64,000 nt of DNA from Pseudorhodobacter ferrugineus DSM 5888 (GCF_000420745.1 NZ_ATVN01000001.1:248001-312000); one strand, 5' to 3'. Positions 15,689 to 24,850 are shown, counted from the stretch's first letter. Notes: generated from the sequence alone by a model not told the origin. Numbers and translations are program-made.

Positions 15689-16699
15689 ATGGGTAGTACG
15701 CATAACGGATCCGTTGCCGCAGTTGAGGCACAAGATCCCTCCGATCCGGACAGTGATGAACCTCCGCAACGCGGTTTTTTCGGTCGCATCATTGACGCAC
15801 TCAGCCCGTCTGATACCGACGCTGACAACACGGCCCAACCCGTTCAAGGTCCCATAAGGCCATCTTCCGGCGCCACGACGCATGGCATTGCCAACCTGCG
15901 CCGGATGCGGGTCGATGATGTGGCCGTGCCAAAGGTGGAAATCACCGCAGTCCCGATCACAATCGGCAAAGAGGAACTGGTCGAAGTGTTCCGCGAAAAC
16001 GGGTTCAGCCGCGTTCCGGTCTACAAAGGCACGTTGGATCACCCGCTCGGCCTTGTGCTGCTAAAGGATTTGGCGCTGCAATACGGCTTTGCCGGCGCGT
16101 CGGGCAAGTTCTCCTTGCGCAAACTGCTGCGGCCTATGCTTTACGCCCCGCCCTCCATGCCTGTCGGTGTTTTGCTGCAAAAAATGCAAAAAGACCGTGT
16201 GCATATGGCGCTTGTGATTGATGAATACGGCGGCGTTGACGGTCTTGTCACGATCGAGGACCTGATCGAAACCGTCATCGGCGAAATCGAGGATGAACAT
16301 GACGAGGCCGAGGGCCAGTTGTGGAAAGAGGAACCTCAAGGCGTGTTCCTGGCCCAAGCCAACGCGCCCTTGGACGAGTTTGAACAGGCCCTTGGCCTGA
16401 CGCTGCGCAACGGCGAAGAGGATGACGATATCGACACCCTCGGCGGATTGGTGTTTTTGCGTTTGGGCCGTATCCCCGCGCGGGGCGAAATTGTGCCACA
16501 TGAAAGCGGGGCCGAGTTTGAGGTGGTGGATGCCGACCCGCGCCGCCTGAAACGCCTGCGCGTCCGTTTGCCGGGCGCGGTTGCCCGCCGAACTGCTGCC
16601 GCGGCGGCGGCCGTGGTGGCGCCCCCTGTGGTTGCAAACCCTGTTGCGGCGCCCCCCATGGTGGCCGCCCCGACTGACGTCAAAGCCAGCGACGCATGA
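15689..16699 (+). CDS. CorC/TlyC-type CBS domain protein (hemolysin family)
   Basis: A 336-residue cytoplasmic CorC-like protein with a variable acidic N-terminus, two CBS repeats (from about residue 75: MRVDDVAVPKVEITAVPI... and MPVGVLLQKMQKDRVHMALVIDEYGGVDGLVTIEDLIE), and a C-terminal CorC_HlyC (FAD-PCMH-like) domain with DDDIDTLGGLVFLRLGRIP. It is generally linked to magnesium or cobalt efflux or lipid quality control. The last 40 residues are unusually rich in Ala, Pro and Val, which is probably a disordered tail. It lies in the phoH-ybeY-corC-lnt operon, and its stop overlaps the lnt start (ATGA). Confidence 0.9.
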   Translation: MGSTHNGSVAAVEAQDPSDPDSDEPPQRGFFGRIIDALSPSDTDADNTAQPVQGPIRPSSGATTHGIANLRRMRVDDVAVPKVEITAVPITIGKEELVEVFRENGFSRVPVYKGTLDHPLGLVLLKDLALQYGFAGASGKFSLRKLLRPMLYAPPSMPVGVLLQKMQKDRVHMALVIDEYGGVDGLVTIEDLIETVIGEIEDEHDEAEGQLWKEEPQGVFLAQANAPLDEFEQALGLTLRNGEEDDDIDTLGGLVFLRLGRIPARGEIVPHESGAEFEVVDADPRRLKRLRVRLPGAVARRTAAAAAAVVAPPVVANPVAAPPMVAAPTDVKASDA

Positions 16700-18222
16700 T
16701 CCGGCGCGCCCTGCGTTGTGCTTCAAACGCGCTGTTCGGGTCTTGGCCGGGCTGGGTGCAAACGGGTGCGGCCTTCGGGATCGGCGCTGTCATGGCCTCC
16801 GGGCAGGCCCCGTTGGACTTTTGGCGTCTCGCGTTGCTCGGGCTCTTCGCGGCGTTGCTGCTCATCGCGGGGGCGCCCACAGCGGGGGCCGCCGCGTGGC
16901 TGGGCCTGTTCCTTGGCGCGGGGTATTTCCTTCTTGCCCTGTCGTGGATCGTTGAACCCTTTCTGATTGAACCCGAAGTTTACGCTTGGATGATCCCCTT
17001 CGTCCTTGTCCTCATGCCGTTTGGGTTGGGGTTGTTTTGGGCGGCGGCCTCCGGGGCGGCCCATCGCCTTGGGCAAGGGCACATCACACGGGTGCTTTGG
17101 CTTGCCATTCTGCTGACCTTGGCGGAAATCGCGCGCGGCTATGTGTTTACGGGTTTTCCTTGGGCCATGATCGGTCATATCTGGATTGATACGCCTGTGG
17201 TGCAGTTCGCCGCCATCTTTGGCGCCAGCGGCCTAACCGCATTGGCGTTGTTTCTGGCCGCAGTGCCTGCCGCCTTTGGCTGGCGCACGGCGGCGCTGCC
17301 GATCTTGATGATCGCCGCACTTTATACCACAGGGGATGATCGCCAAAGCCCCGCCTCTCCGCCCGATCCGGCCATTGTCCGGCTGGTGCAACCCAATGCC
17401 GAACAGCACCTGAAATGGGACCCCGAGCGCGCCCGCCTGTATTTCGACCGATTGGCAGACTTGTCCGCCATGCCCTCCGAAAAAGCGCCCGATCTTGTGG
17501 TCTGGCCCGAAACCTCGGTGCCATACCTGTTGAACGAAGAGAGCGGCTTGCTACAGGCCATCGGTGCTGCGGGGCAGGGCGCGCAAATGGCCGTGGGCAT
17601 CCAGCGGGTGATCGGAAATCGTGGCTATAACAGCATGGCGATCATCACCCCCGATGGTCGCGTGGCGCAAGTTTATGACAAACACCACCTTGTCCCGTTT
17701 GGCGAATATATCCCCTTTGGCGATCTGGCTTACCGCTTGTTCGGCATCACGGCCTTTGCCGCCCAACAAGGTGCTGGCTATTCCGCAGGCACAGGGGCGG
17801 CCGTGCTCGACCTTGGCCCGCGCTTGGGCCGCGCCTTGCCGCTGATCTGCTATGAGGCGGTGTTCCCCCAAGACCTGCGCGCAGCTCCAACCCGCGCCGA
17901 CTGGATTTTGCACATCACCAATGACGCTTGGTTTGGCACCTTGACTGGCCCGTGGCAGCACTTGGCCCAAGCCCGCCTGCGCGCGGTTGAAAACGGCTTG
18001 CCTGTGCTGCGCGCCGCAAACACGGGCATTTCTGCGGTGATTGACGCGCGGGGCCGTGTGGTGGCCGCCCTCCCGCTTGGCGTGGCCGATTTCCTTGATG
18101 CGCCCTTGCCGCCCCCGCTGCCCGAAACACCCTATGCGCGCAACGGCGATCTGCCGATTGTATTGTTGCTGCTGGGGCTCGCAGGCCTCTTGCTGATTCT
18201 CAGGCGGTTGGCAAAGGCTTGA
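16696..18222 (+). CDS. lnt: Apolipoprotein N-acyltransferase
   Basis: Lnt adds the third acyl chain to lipoproteins at the inner membrane. The 508 residues comprise an N-terminal bundle of membrane helices (to about residue 215) and a periplasmic nitrilase-like domain with the full triad: Glu272 in VVWPETSVP, Lys329 in YDKHHLVPFGEY, and Cys385 in LICYEAVFP. HITNDAWFG is the usual nearby motif. A final helix near residues 485-503 anchors the C-terminus. The start overlaps the corC stop by 4 bases. Confidence 0.96.
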   Translation: MIRRALRCASNALFGSWPGWVQTGAAFGIGAVMASGQAPLDFWRLALLGLFAALLLIAGAPTAGAAAWLGLFLGAGYFLLALSWIVEPFLIEPEVYAWMIPFVLVLMPFGLGLFWAAASGAAHRLGQGHITRVLWLAILLTLAEIARGYVFTGFPWAMIGHIWIDTPVVQFAAIFGASGLTALALFLAAVPAAFGWRTAALPILMIAALYTTGDDRQSPASPPDPAIVRLVQPNAEQHLKWDPERARLYFDRLADLSAMPSEKAPDLVVWPETSVPYLLNEESGLLQAIGAAGQGAQMAVGIQRVIGNRGYNSMAIITPDGRVAQVYDKHHLVPFGEYIPFGDLAYRLFGITAFAAQQGAGYSAGTGAAVLDLGPRLGRALPLICYEAVFPQDLRAAPTRADWILHITNDAWFGTLTGPWQHLAQARLRAVENGLPVLRAANTGISAVIDARGRVVAALPLGVADFLDAPLPPPLPETPYARNGDLPIVLLLLGLAGLLLILRRLAKA

Positions 18223-18259
18223 CTTGCCTATCCCGCCCGCATAGTCCGGAAAAATAGAA

Positions 18260-18305
18260 CGTCACAACGGCTTCCTGGCGTGGCGTGAACAACAAACGGA
18301 GCACT
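18260..18305 (+). promoter_or_regulatory. SAM/SAH riboswitch controlling metK
   Basis: The leader of metK matches the compact SAM/SAH riboswitch: TCACAACGGCTTCCTGGCGT begins at 18262. The helix pairs TCAC (18262-18265) with GTGA (18285-18288), and the pseudoknot pairs GC-T-TCC (18270-18275) with GGAGC (18298-18302). The GGAGC is also the metK Shine-Dalgarno sequence, 9 bases before ATG. This class is known upstream of metK in Rhodobacterales, where bound SAM or SAH hides the ribosome binding site and lowers translation. Confidence 0.9.
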
Positions 18306-18310
18306 TCCCC

Positions 18311-19477
18311 ATGTCACGTAACAACTATGTATTCACCTCCGAGTCCGTCTCGGAAGGCCACCCAGATAAGGTCTGCGACCGTATTTCGGATGCGATCCTT
18401 GATGCCTTCATCGCGATTGAGCCCAACGCCCGCGTTGCGTGTGAAACCTTTGCCACCACCAAACGCGTTGTCGTCGGCGGCGAGGTGGGTCTGTCTGATC
18501 CGGTCAAGCTGAAAGAAATGATGGGCAATGTCGAAGGCATCGTGCGCGACTGCATCCGTGACATCGGCTATGAACAGAAAAAGTTTCATTGGGAAACCGT
18601 AAAGGTTCACAACTACCTGCACGAACAATCCGCCCATATCGCGCAGGGCGTGGATAAGGATGGCGCTGGCGACCAAGGCATCATGTTCGGCTATGCCTGC
18701 CGCGAAACCGATGCGCTGATGCCCGCGCCGATCCAGTACAGCCACGCTATTTTGAAGCGTCTGGCCGAGGTGCGCAAATCCGGTCAGGAAAGCACTCTGC
18801 GCCCCGATGCCAAAAGCCAGATTTCCTTGCGCTATGAAGATGGCAAGCCGGTGGAGGTGACCTCGATCGTGTTGTCGACCCAGCACGAGCATAAAAAACA
18901 AACCAGCCACGACATCCGCGCCATTGTCGAACCCTATATCCGCGAAGTGCTGCCAGCCAGCTGGATCACCCCCAAAACCGAATGGTGGGTCAACCCGACG
19001 GGTACGTTTGTGATCGGCGGGCCGGATGGTGACGCAGGCCTGACAGGCCGCAAGATCATCGTCGATACTTATGGTGGTGCAGCCCCCCACGGCGGCGGCG
19101 CGTTCTCGGGCAAAGATCCAACCAAGGTAGACCGTTCTGCCGCCTATGCCGCGCGGTATCTGGCGAAAAACGTCGTGGCCGCAGGGCTGGCAGATCGCTG
19201 CACCATTCAGGTGTCTTATGCGATTGGTGTGGCCAAGCCGATGTCGATTTACGTCGACACGCATGGCACCGGCAACGTACCAGACGCCGAGCTGGAAAAG
19301 GTGATTTGGGATGTGATGGACCTAACCCCCCGCGGCATCCGCACGCATCTGGGCCTGAACAAGCCGATCTATTCTCGCACCTCGGCCTATGGTCACTTTG
19401 GCCGCGCCCCCGAGGCGGATGGCGGCTTTAGTTGGGAAAAAACCGACCTGGTCGACGCGTTGAAAAAGCCGTTCTGA
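18311..19477 (+). CDS. metK: S-adenosylmethionine synthetase
   Basis: MetK makes S-adenosylmethionine from methionine and ATP. The 388-residue protein has the start [21 protein letters not shown] (catalytic His and Asp region), the hexapeptide-type [12 protein letters not shown] motif, and the P-loop-like [18 protein letters not shown]. The sequence [19 protein letters not shown] closes the third domain. Expression is very probably controlled by the SAM/SAH riboswitch directly upstream. A terminator-like hairpin follows the stop codon. The next plus-strand gene is trmB at 24049, after a 4.3-kb minus-strand block. Confidence 0.97.
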   Translation: MSRNNYVFTSESVSEGHPDKVCDRISDAILDAFIAIEPNARVACETFATTKRVVVGGEVGLSDPVKLKEMMGNVEGIVRDCIRDIGYEQKKFHWETVKVHNYLHEQSAHIAQGVDKDGAGDQGIMFGYACRETDALMPAPIQYSHAILKRLAEVRKSGQESTLRPDAKSQISLRYEDGKPVEVTSIVLSTQHEHKKQTSHDIRAIVEPYIREVLPASWITPKTEWWVNPTGTFVIGGPDGDAGLTGRKIIVDTYGGAAPHGGGAFSGKDPTKVDRSAAYAARYLAKNVVAAGLADRCTIQVSYAIGVAKPMSIYVDTHGTGNVPDAELEKVIWDVMDLTPRGIRTHLGLNKPIYSRTSAYGHFGRAPEADGGFSWEKTDLVDALKKPF

Positions 19478-19496
19478 TTGGGATGACAAGAATAGG

Positions 19497-19524
19497 AAAA
19501 GCTCCGTGAAAGCGAGGCTTTTTG
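19497..19524 (+). terminator. Terminator of metK
   Basis: AAAAGCTCCG pairs with CGAGGCTTTT (one G-U pair and one mismatch) around a short purine loop and runs into TTTTT. It lies 20 bases after metK. Confidence 0.65.
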
Positions 19525-19557
19525 CATTTCATACATTGGGTAGCCGCATGGGCACAC

Positions 19558-20643
19558 TCAACGCGACACGTGTTCAGGCGCCAGCCCTGGAAAGCCGCCA
19601 ATGACCCCTTGCAACCAAGTCCGCGCTTCGGGGATTACGGCTTCCAACTGGGGCAAATCGTTGACACACAAAAACTTTATGTGTGGCGCGCTGACCGCAT
19701 CCAAAACCGACCACGTCTCTGTCGATGGTCGCCCAATACCGCAGCCGCTTTGGATATGGATATGGTCCTCTGCGGTGTGGAGCACAGCAGCATTCGCGGC
19801 GATACAGGCGTGATTGTGCAGTCCCTGCGGCAAGAACTGGTTCAAATCGCGAAACCGATATTTGATGTTGTCAACAAAGGCATCGGCGTGGCGCTCAAAC
19901 AGGTCTGCCATAACCTTACGGCACAGCGGATGAACAACATGGGCAGACGAAAATAACCTATCCGCCTTGAAGCCCGCAATCGTCGCCGCGTTTATCTGCA
20001 TGAAATGATTGAACTTTGACGGATCCTGCTGCATGTCAACATCGTGCAACATCTGGCTGTAATCAACCCAATCGCCGCGCAAAACAGGGCGCTGCCCGTC
20101 AAACACATCCCTTGGATGCAGCGGCGCTGTCAGAAATACATCATCGTTAAAATATAGAAAACGGTCGCTTAGTCCGTCAATCCGCCACAGCATGGTTTCA
20201 ATGGCAAGCGAGTTGAAGGTCGGCAAAACCGCGCTGTATTCTGCAAAAATCTCCGCGTGAAACATAAACCGTATCTTGGCCCGCATCGCAGCAGACAGGG
20301 ACGACAGGTTAGGCGTTTCATCGTCGACAACGATCCAGATATGTCGAGTCCAGGGTGCGAAATTTTCAATGGATTGAAGGCAATACAAAATTTCGTCGTT
20401 ATTTGCCCAGCGATGTGGATTTATCGCATTTTCATGCAACGCGCGATCCGATTGGGCCATGTAAAGGGCCCGCTTTTGGCGGTGCGCATCCGTGTTGCCA
20501 TTAACCCAGGTGATAACGGCGTCGATGGTGCAGGCGCTTGTATTTTGATCTTTGATCACGTTTTGGGTCCCGTATATCGTCACTACGGGACTTAGGTCTG
20601 CCAAGGCGGGTTGGTAGGGAATACTGCCAATTTTTGGCGGCAT
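19558..20643 (-). CDS. Stealth-family capsule/polysaccharide phosphotransferase
   Basis: A 361-residue member of the Stealth family (hexose-1-phosphoryltransferases related to capsule synthesis enzymes and to GlcNAc-phosphotransferase). All conserved regions can be located: CR1 IDAVITWVNGNTDAH; CR2 NNDEILYCLQSIENFAPWTRHIWIVVDDETP and RFLYFNDDVFL; CR3 around FSSAHVVHPLCRKVM; CR4 in the DLNQFLPQGLHNHACI region. It probably transfers sugar phosphate onto a surface glycan. The start is uncertain: ATG 20643 is used, but TTG at 20691, 12 bases after the upstream stop, would add 16 residues. G+C is lower than in the flanking genes (48-50% in two hand-counted 60-base lines), which suggests horizontal acquisition. 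Confidence 0.85.
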   Translation of the reverse strand: MPPKIGSIPYQPALADLSPVVTIYGTQNVIKDQNTSACTIDAVITWVNGNTDAHRQKRALYMAQSDRALHENAINPHRWANNDEILYCLQSIENFAPWTRHIWIVVDDETPNLSSLSAAMRAKIRFMFHAEIFAEYSAVLPTFNSLAIETMLWRIDGLSDRFLYFNDDVFLTAPLHPRDVFDGQRPVLRGDWVDYSQMLHDVDMQQDPSKFNHFMQINAATIAGFKADRLFSSAHVVHPLCRKVMADLFERHADAFVDNIKYRFRDLNQFLPQGLHNHACIAANAAVLHTAEDHIHIQSGCGIGRPSTETWSVLDAVSAPHIKFLCVNDLPQLEAVIPEARTWLQGVIGGFPGLAPEHVSR

Positions 20644-20703
20644 GCGTGTCGTTCGGCGTGCTGCAGCCGCAAATGCCGCGCCTGCCTCCAACCGCTGATC
20701 CCG

Positions 20704-21453
20704 TCAACTGGGGTCTGCGGTATCCCACTTATTCACATAATCGGTCTGATAGGCCCGTCCGCCCAATCCGCCCGTAGCTGGCTTGCGCACCACATAATGC
20801 ATGATGATCGGCGCGTTTTGCGGCAAATCGCCAAGAATACGCGGCCGCTTGCCAGTGACATTCGGATCCGTAGTGCGGGCGATTTTTTCCACCGATGCAG
20901 GCAGGGTTGGTTGCAAAATCAACTCAAGAACCTCATAGCCCATCGCCTTTGCCCAAAACCCGTAAACCATTTCGGGGCTGATCTGGACAAAACCGTGATT
21001 GATCCAGTTATTGCAGGGTGAATGCCCGATCAACACACCGCCGGGCCGCAGCATTTTGTCGATGTTGCGAAAGGCGGTTGGCAGCTCGAACACATGCTCG
21101 CAGGTGCCACCATCATAGACCACATCGAACCGTTCGGTCAGCTTTTTACCAACCGGCTTCGACAGATCGTGGATAAGGCTGGCCTCTTCGAAGTCCGAAA
21201 AATCAAGCGAGTCGACCGACGTAAACCCCAAACGCGAAAAGAAGGTTTCGGCGTAGTCATCTTTGGGGTTGCACAGGTCTTCTTCCGCTACTCCGGGCAG
21301 GTATTTTTGGATCGCCTGCGCAAAAAGTTCTGCGGACCGGCCCTTTCGGCTCCCGATAAACCTTTGCCGTCCCAACATCAGAAATGCGCCGCCAAGCTGA
21401 TGGTCCTTTACAGCCTGCAACAGCAAACTTGCCAATACGTCGGGAATAGCCAT
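20704..21453 (-). CDS. SAM-dependent methyltransferase-like protein
   Basis: A 249-residue protein with a class I methyltransferase pattern: an N-terminal GGAFLMLGRQRF strand-turn in place of the usual DxGxG, then FDVVYDGGTCEHVFELPTAF (motif IV region) and KMLRPGGVLIGHSPCNNW (the conserved 'LRPGG' post-motif). The C-terminal half after HYVVRKPATGG looks variable. Substrates of such enzymes near glycan genes are often sugars or lipids, but none can be deduced here. GAGGA precedes ATG 21453. It is encoded immediately upstream of the Stealth gene on the same strand and shares its lower G+C, so the two probably arrived and work together. Confidence 0.72.
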   Translation of the reverse strand: MAIPDVLASLLLQAVKDHQLGGAFLMLGRQRFIGSRKGRSAELFAQAIQKYLPGVAEEDLCNPKDDYAETFFSRLGFTSVDSLDFSDFEEASLIHDLSKPVGKKLTERFDVVYDGGTCEHVFELPTAFRNIDKMLRPGGVLIGHSPCNNWINHGFVQISPEMVYGFWAKAMGYEVLELILQPTLPASVEKIARTTDPNVTGKRPRILGDLPQNAPIIMHYVVRKPATGGLGGRAYQTDYVNKWDTADPS

Positions 21454-21615
21454 TCGTTTTTCCTCAATATGTTTGGGCAGGCCCGTTCGGTGCTTTGCCT
21501 AACTCAGTCGTTCCGTTCAATAGCCTGTACCAAATCCCACCAGCGCCGCGCCTGATTGTGCCTGTCTTGGCAGTCAGGATGCAAGGTTTAAACCTGCCAC
21601 AGCGCGGGCGGTCCT

Positions 21616-22380
21616 TCACCCTTTCCAGTCTTTCACCAGCGCCTTGCACCCTGCCAGCAACACGCCAATATCCAGCCCAACGGCGGTAAACGTGGTTCCT
21701 GCCGCCACGGCCTCACGCAAAAACGCAGGGTCCGAACTCAAAATCCCCGCCGCCTTGCCCGTGGCCTTGATCCGCGCGATTGCATCCAAAATCGCGGCCT
21801 TTACGTCCGGGTGGTCCAACTGCCCCGGAAAGCCCATCGACGCCGCCAAATCGGCAGGGCCAATGAAAATACCGTCCACACCGTCCACCGCCGCAATCGC
21901 TTCGATCTGGTCCAAGGATGCTTTGGTTTCCACCTGCACCAGCAAGCAAATCTCATCATTCGCGCTCGCGGTATAGTTCGGTATGGCCCCAAACCGACTG
22001 GCCCGCGACAGGCCCGATACACCGCGCATCCCATGCGGCGGGTACAACACGGCAGCCACCGCCGCCCGCGCCTCATCGGCGGTCTGAACATAAGGCACCA
22101 AAATCGTCTGCGCGCCCACATCCATGATCCGCTTGATTTCCACCGCGTCGTTCCATCCCGGCCGCACGCCCGCATGGGTGGGGTAAGGGGCCATCGCTTG
22201 CAACATCGCCTGCACTTGGGCAGGGTCGTTCGGCGTATGTTCGGTATCGACCATCACCCAGTCAAACCCGCAGGTCGCGACCGCCTCGGCAGATGCCGCA
22301 TTGGCTATGGACACCCATAGCCCGATCTGCTGCTTGCCCGCCTTTAGTGCGGCTTTAAACTCATTCTTTGGCAAATCCAT
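21616..22380 (-). CDS. HpcH/HpaI family class II aldolase
   Basis: A 254-residue (beta/alpha)8 aldolase of the HpcH/HpaI/GarL group, which cleaves or forms 4-hydroxy-2-oxo acids with a divalent metal. Characteristic features are GFDWVMVDTEHTPND (with the catalytic His and nearby Asp), PPHGMRGVSGLSRASRFG (the conserved Arg loop), VQVETKASLDQIEAI (metal-ligand Glu) and GIFIGPADLAASMG (metal-ligand Asp). The natural substrate could be 4-hydroxy-2-oxoheptanedioate, 2-keto-3-deoxyglucarate or a related acid. It follows the Gfo/Idh gene by 9 bases, which points to a small catabolic operon with aroQ. Confidence 0.88.
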   Translation of the reverse strand: MDLPKNEFKAALKAGKQQIGLWVSIANAASAEAVATCGFDWVMVDTEHTPNDPAQVQAMLQAMAPYPTHAGVRPGWNDAVEIKRIMDVGAQTILVPYVQTADEARAAVAAVLYPPHGMRGVSGLSRASRFGAIPNYTASANDEICLLVQVETKASLDQIEAIAAVDGVDGIFIGPADLAASMGFPGQLDHPDVKAAILDAIARIKATGKAAGILSSDPAFLREAVAAGTTFTAVGLDIGVLLAGCKALVKDWKG

Positions 22381-22389
22381 ATCGTCCCC

Positions 22390-23415
22390 CTAACCCAATT
22401 CCACCCGAACGCCTTGCGCCGATGACGCTAAAATCGCTTCAATCACCGCCAGCGTCCGCATCCCTTCGCGCGCGGGAACCAACGGCGGCTCTTCGCCTCG
22501 GATCACCCGCGCAAACTGTTCTATCTGCAACACCAACGGATCGCCATGCCCACGGGAATGCGTGGTGGCCGCAATCGGCGCCCACCAACTGTGCGCGCCC
22601 TCATGCTGCCAAATCCGCAAGCGCGGTAATTCCAGCGCGCCGTCCCGTCCGCCAATCATGTAGCAGGCCTGATCGGTCGGCGGATAGGCAGGGTTCTCGC
22701 CACTCGTCAGTTCCCAAGACCAAGGCGCGGGGATCGTGTCGGAGATATTCACCGTCCCCAACGCACCATTCGCAAATTCCAGCGTGGCGACACAGGTATC
22801 TTCAACCGCATGGCCACGGTGTGATGCGATCCGTGCCTGCACGGCCACCACATCCCCCACCAAATGGCGCAGCAAGTCGACATCATGGATCAGGTTCACA
22901 AACACCGGCCCCGCCCCCGCTTCGCGCCGCCATGCCACGTCGAAATACTCATCCGGTTTGCACAGCCAAAACTGCGCCTGAACGGATATCACAGGCCCGA
23001 TCCGCCCCGCATCAATCATCGCTTTGGCCGCCGCAATCAGCGGGTTATGCCGCCGGTGATGCCCCACCAGAACGGCCACGCCCGCCGCCTCGGCCGCTTC
23101 AACCAAGATGCGGGCCTCGGCCACATCGGTCGCAATCGGCTTTTCGACCAAAACAGGCAAACCCCGCGCCACACAGTCTAAACCACCCGCAACGTGCAAC
23201 CTGTTCGGGGTGGCCAAAATAACGCCATCCGCCAGCCCTTCTGGCACGTCCTCCAAACCAGCAAACCACGGCACACCCTGCGCCACAGCCACACCCCGCG
23301 CGCCTGCATCAGGATCAACCACACAGGCCAAATCGGCCCCCGATGCCGCCCCAATCGTCGCAATATGGCGCAAGCCAATCAGCCCCGCACCCACAACGGC
23401 GATCCGCACCGTCAT
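22390..23415 (-). CDS. Gfo/Idh/MocA family NAD(P)-dependent oxidoreductase
   Basis: A 341-residue oxidoreductase with an N-terminal Rossmann fold ([15 protein letters not shown], residues 3-17), the family EKP motif in [10 protein letters not shown] (about residues 91-100), and a C-terminal alpha/beta domain with the [12 protein letters not shown] helix carrying the catalytic His/Asp region. It resembles inositol- or quinate/shikimate-type dehydrogenases. It overlaps aroQ by 4 bases and precedes an aldolase gene, so a role in dehydrogenating a cyclitol or quinate-like compound for degradation is plausible but not proven. Confidence 0.85.
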   Translation of the reverse strand: MTVRIAVVGAGLIGLRHIATIGAASGADLACVVDPDAGARGVAVAQGVPWFAGLEDVPEGLADGVILATPNRLHVAGGLDCVARGLPVLVEKPIATDVAEARILVEAAEAAGVAVLVGHHRRHNPLIAAAKAMIDAGRIGPVISVQAQFWLCKPDEYFDVAWRREAGAGPVFVNLIHDVDLLRHLVGDVVAVQARIASHRGHAVEDTCVATLEFANGALGTVNISDTIPAPWSWELTSGENPAYPPTDQACYMIGGRDGALELPRLRIWQHEGAHSWWAPIAATTHSRGHGDPLVLQIEQFARVIRGEEPPLVPAREGMRTLAVIEAILASSAQGVRVELG

Positions 23416-23846
23416 GCCAGCAAGGTCGCCAACCGCCGCACGGCCGCTTGATAGCCTTCGGTCCCCAGCCCCGCAATCACCCCCTCGGCCCGCAACGACA
23501 CATAGGAATGGTGCCGAAACGCCTCACGCTTATGGACATTGGAAATATGCACCTCAATCACCGGCCCTTCAAACGCATTCAGCGCATCCAGAATGGCGAC
23601 TGATGTATGGGTAAACGCACCAGGATTGATCACAATCCCCGCCGCCTTGTTCCGCGCCGCATGGATTTTGTCGATAATAGCACCCTCGTGGTTGGATTGG
23701 AACGCCTCCAACCCCAACCCCAACCCTTTCGCCAAAGCCGCACAATCACGCTCGACATCGGCCAAGGTCTCATGCCCGTAAATCTCGGGCTGGCGCTTGC
23801 CCAACAGGTTCAGGTTCGGGCCGTTCAACAAATAGATCGTCTTCAT
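23412..23846 (-). CDS. aroQ: Type II 3-dehydroquinate dehydratase
   Basis: AroQ converts 3-dehydroquinate to 3-dehydroshikimate; the type II enzyme serves both the shikimate pathway and quinate breakdown. The 144 residues include the lid [17 protein letters not shown] with its catalytic Arg and Tyr, [33 protein letters not shown], and [20 protein letters not shown]. The start ATG 23846 is preferred over GTG 23855 because the GGAG sequence has usable spacing only to the ATG. It overlaps the Gfo/Idh gene by 4 bases, an arrangement that suggests a catabolic or shared role instead of biosynthesis alone. Confidence 0.93.
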   Translation of the reverse strand: MKTIYLLNGPNLNLLGKRQPEIYGHETLADVERDCAALAKGLGLGLEAFQSNHEGAIIDKIHAARNKAAGIVINPGAFTHTSVAILDALNAFEGPVIEVHISNVHKREAFRHHSYVSLRAEGVIAGLGTEGYQAAVRRLATLLA

Positions 23847-24048
23847 AAGGGGCACACTCCGGCAAGGTCTGAGGCAATTCTTGCGCTAACTTTCACCCCG
23901 CACAGTTAAAATAGCAACGCCCCCCAACTCATCTGTTCATAAATATCCGCGCCGCAGGCTCCGCCCTGTCCGCGCAACCACTGCCGCACAGCTTGACGCG
24001 CGCGCCCCCGCAGGCTACGCCCGCCCCGCGCAAGCCAAGGGGGCCGCC

Positions 24049-24753
24049 ATGACCGATGACATCAATTCCACACCCGAACGCCGCAATTTTTACGGCCGCC
24101 ATCACGGCAAAACCTTGCGCCCCAGCCAAAAGGCATATCTGGCCGAAGATCTGGAACCCTTGCGCCCCGCAAACACCAGCCAGACCGACAATCCGCAGCG
24201 CGCAGTCATCGACCCGGCGACACTGTTCAACGACACCCGCCCTCTCTGGCTGGAAATCGGCTTTGGCGGCGGCGAACATCTGGTGCATATGGCGGCCCTG
24301 AACCCTCAGGTCGGTATCATCGGCTGCGAACCCTTTGTGAACGGCGTGGCGATGCTTTTGGGTAAAATCCGCGCGGCCAATGTGAACAACCTGCGTGTCC
24401 ACCCCGAAGATGTGCGCGATCTGTTCGACATCCTGCCCGATGCCTGCATCGCCAAAACCTTCCTGAACTATCCCGATCCGTGGCCAAAGGCCCGCCACCA
24501 TCGCCGGCGCTTTGTCACGCCAAACCATCTGCTGCCACTGGCGCGGGTGATGATCCCCGGGGCGGAATTCCGTGTGGCCACCGATATCGACGATTACGTC
24601 CGTCAAACGCTGGAAGAGGTCCCTCCCGCAGGCTTTACCCTGATCAACCAATCGGCAACCCCGTGGGATGATTGGATTTCAACACGGTATGAGCAAAAAG
24701 CCATCCGCGAAGGCCGCCCGCAGCATTACCTGACCTTCCAGCGCAACGGATAA
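24049..24753 (+). CDS. trmB: tRNA (guanine-N7-)-methyltransferase
   Basis: TrmB forms m7G46 in tRNAs using SAM. The 234-residue protein carries the family signatures RNFYGRHHGKTLRPSQKAYL near the start, LEIGFGGGEHL (SAM-binding motif I), LNYPDPWPKARHHRRRFV (substrate and catalysis loop with PDPWPK), and TPWDDWISTRYEQKAIREGR at the C-terminus. A GGGGG run precedes ATG 24049. In related genomes it commonly follows metK; here a minus-strand block separates them. Confidence 0.95.
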   Translation: MTDDINSTPERRNFYGRHHGKTLRPSQKAYLAEDLEPLRPANTSQTDNPQRAVIDPATLFNDTRPLWLEIGFGGGEHLVHMAALNPQVGIIGCEPFVNGVAMLLGKIRAANVNNLRVHPEDVRDLFDILPDACIAKTFLNYPDPWPKARHHRRRFVTPNHLLPLARVMIPGAEFRVATDIDDYVRQTLEEVPPAGFTLINQSATPWDDWISTRYEQKAIREGRPQHYLTFQRNG

Positions 24754-24775
24754 AGGGGGCCTCCCGCCATTCGTT

Positions 24776-24798
24776 GCTTTTTGCCTTTGGCAAAAAGC
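24776..24798. terminator. Symmetric hairpin between convergent trmB and the TRIC-channel gene
   Basis: GCTTTTTGCC (24776-24785) and GGCAAAAAGC (24789-24798) form a perfect 10-bp stem with a TTT loop, followed by a second GC-rich hairpin (about 24812-24834). The position between convergent 3' ends suggests a bidirectional terminator, although the T run is inside the stem. Confidence 0.5.
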
Positions 24799-24850
24799 GC
24801 CTCAATGTTGGGCCGCGCCCCTTCGGCGCGCGGCGACCGCTCAGGTCCTG

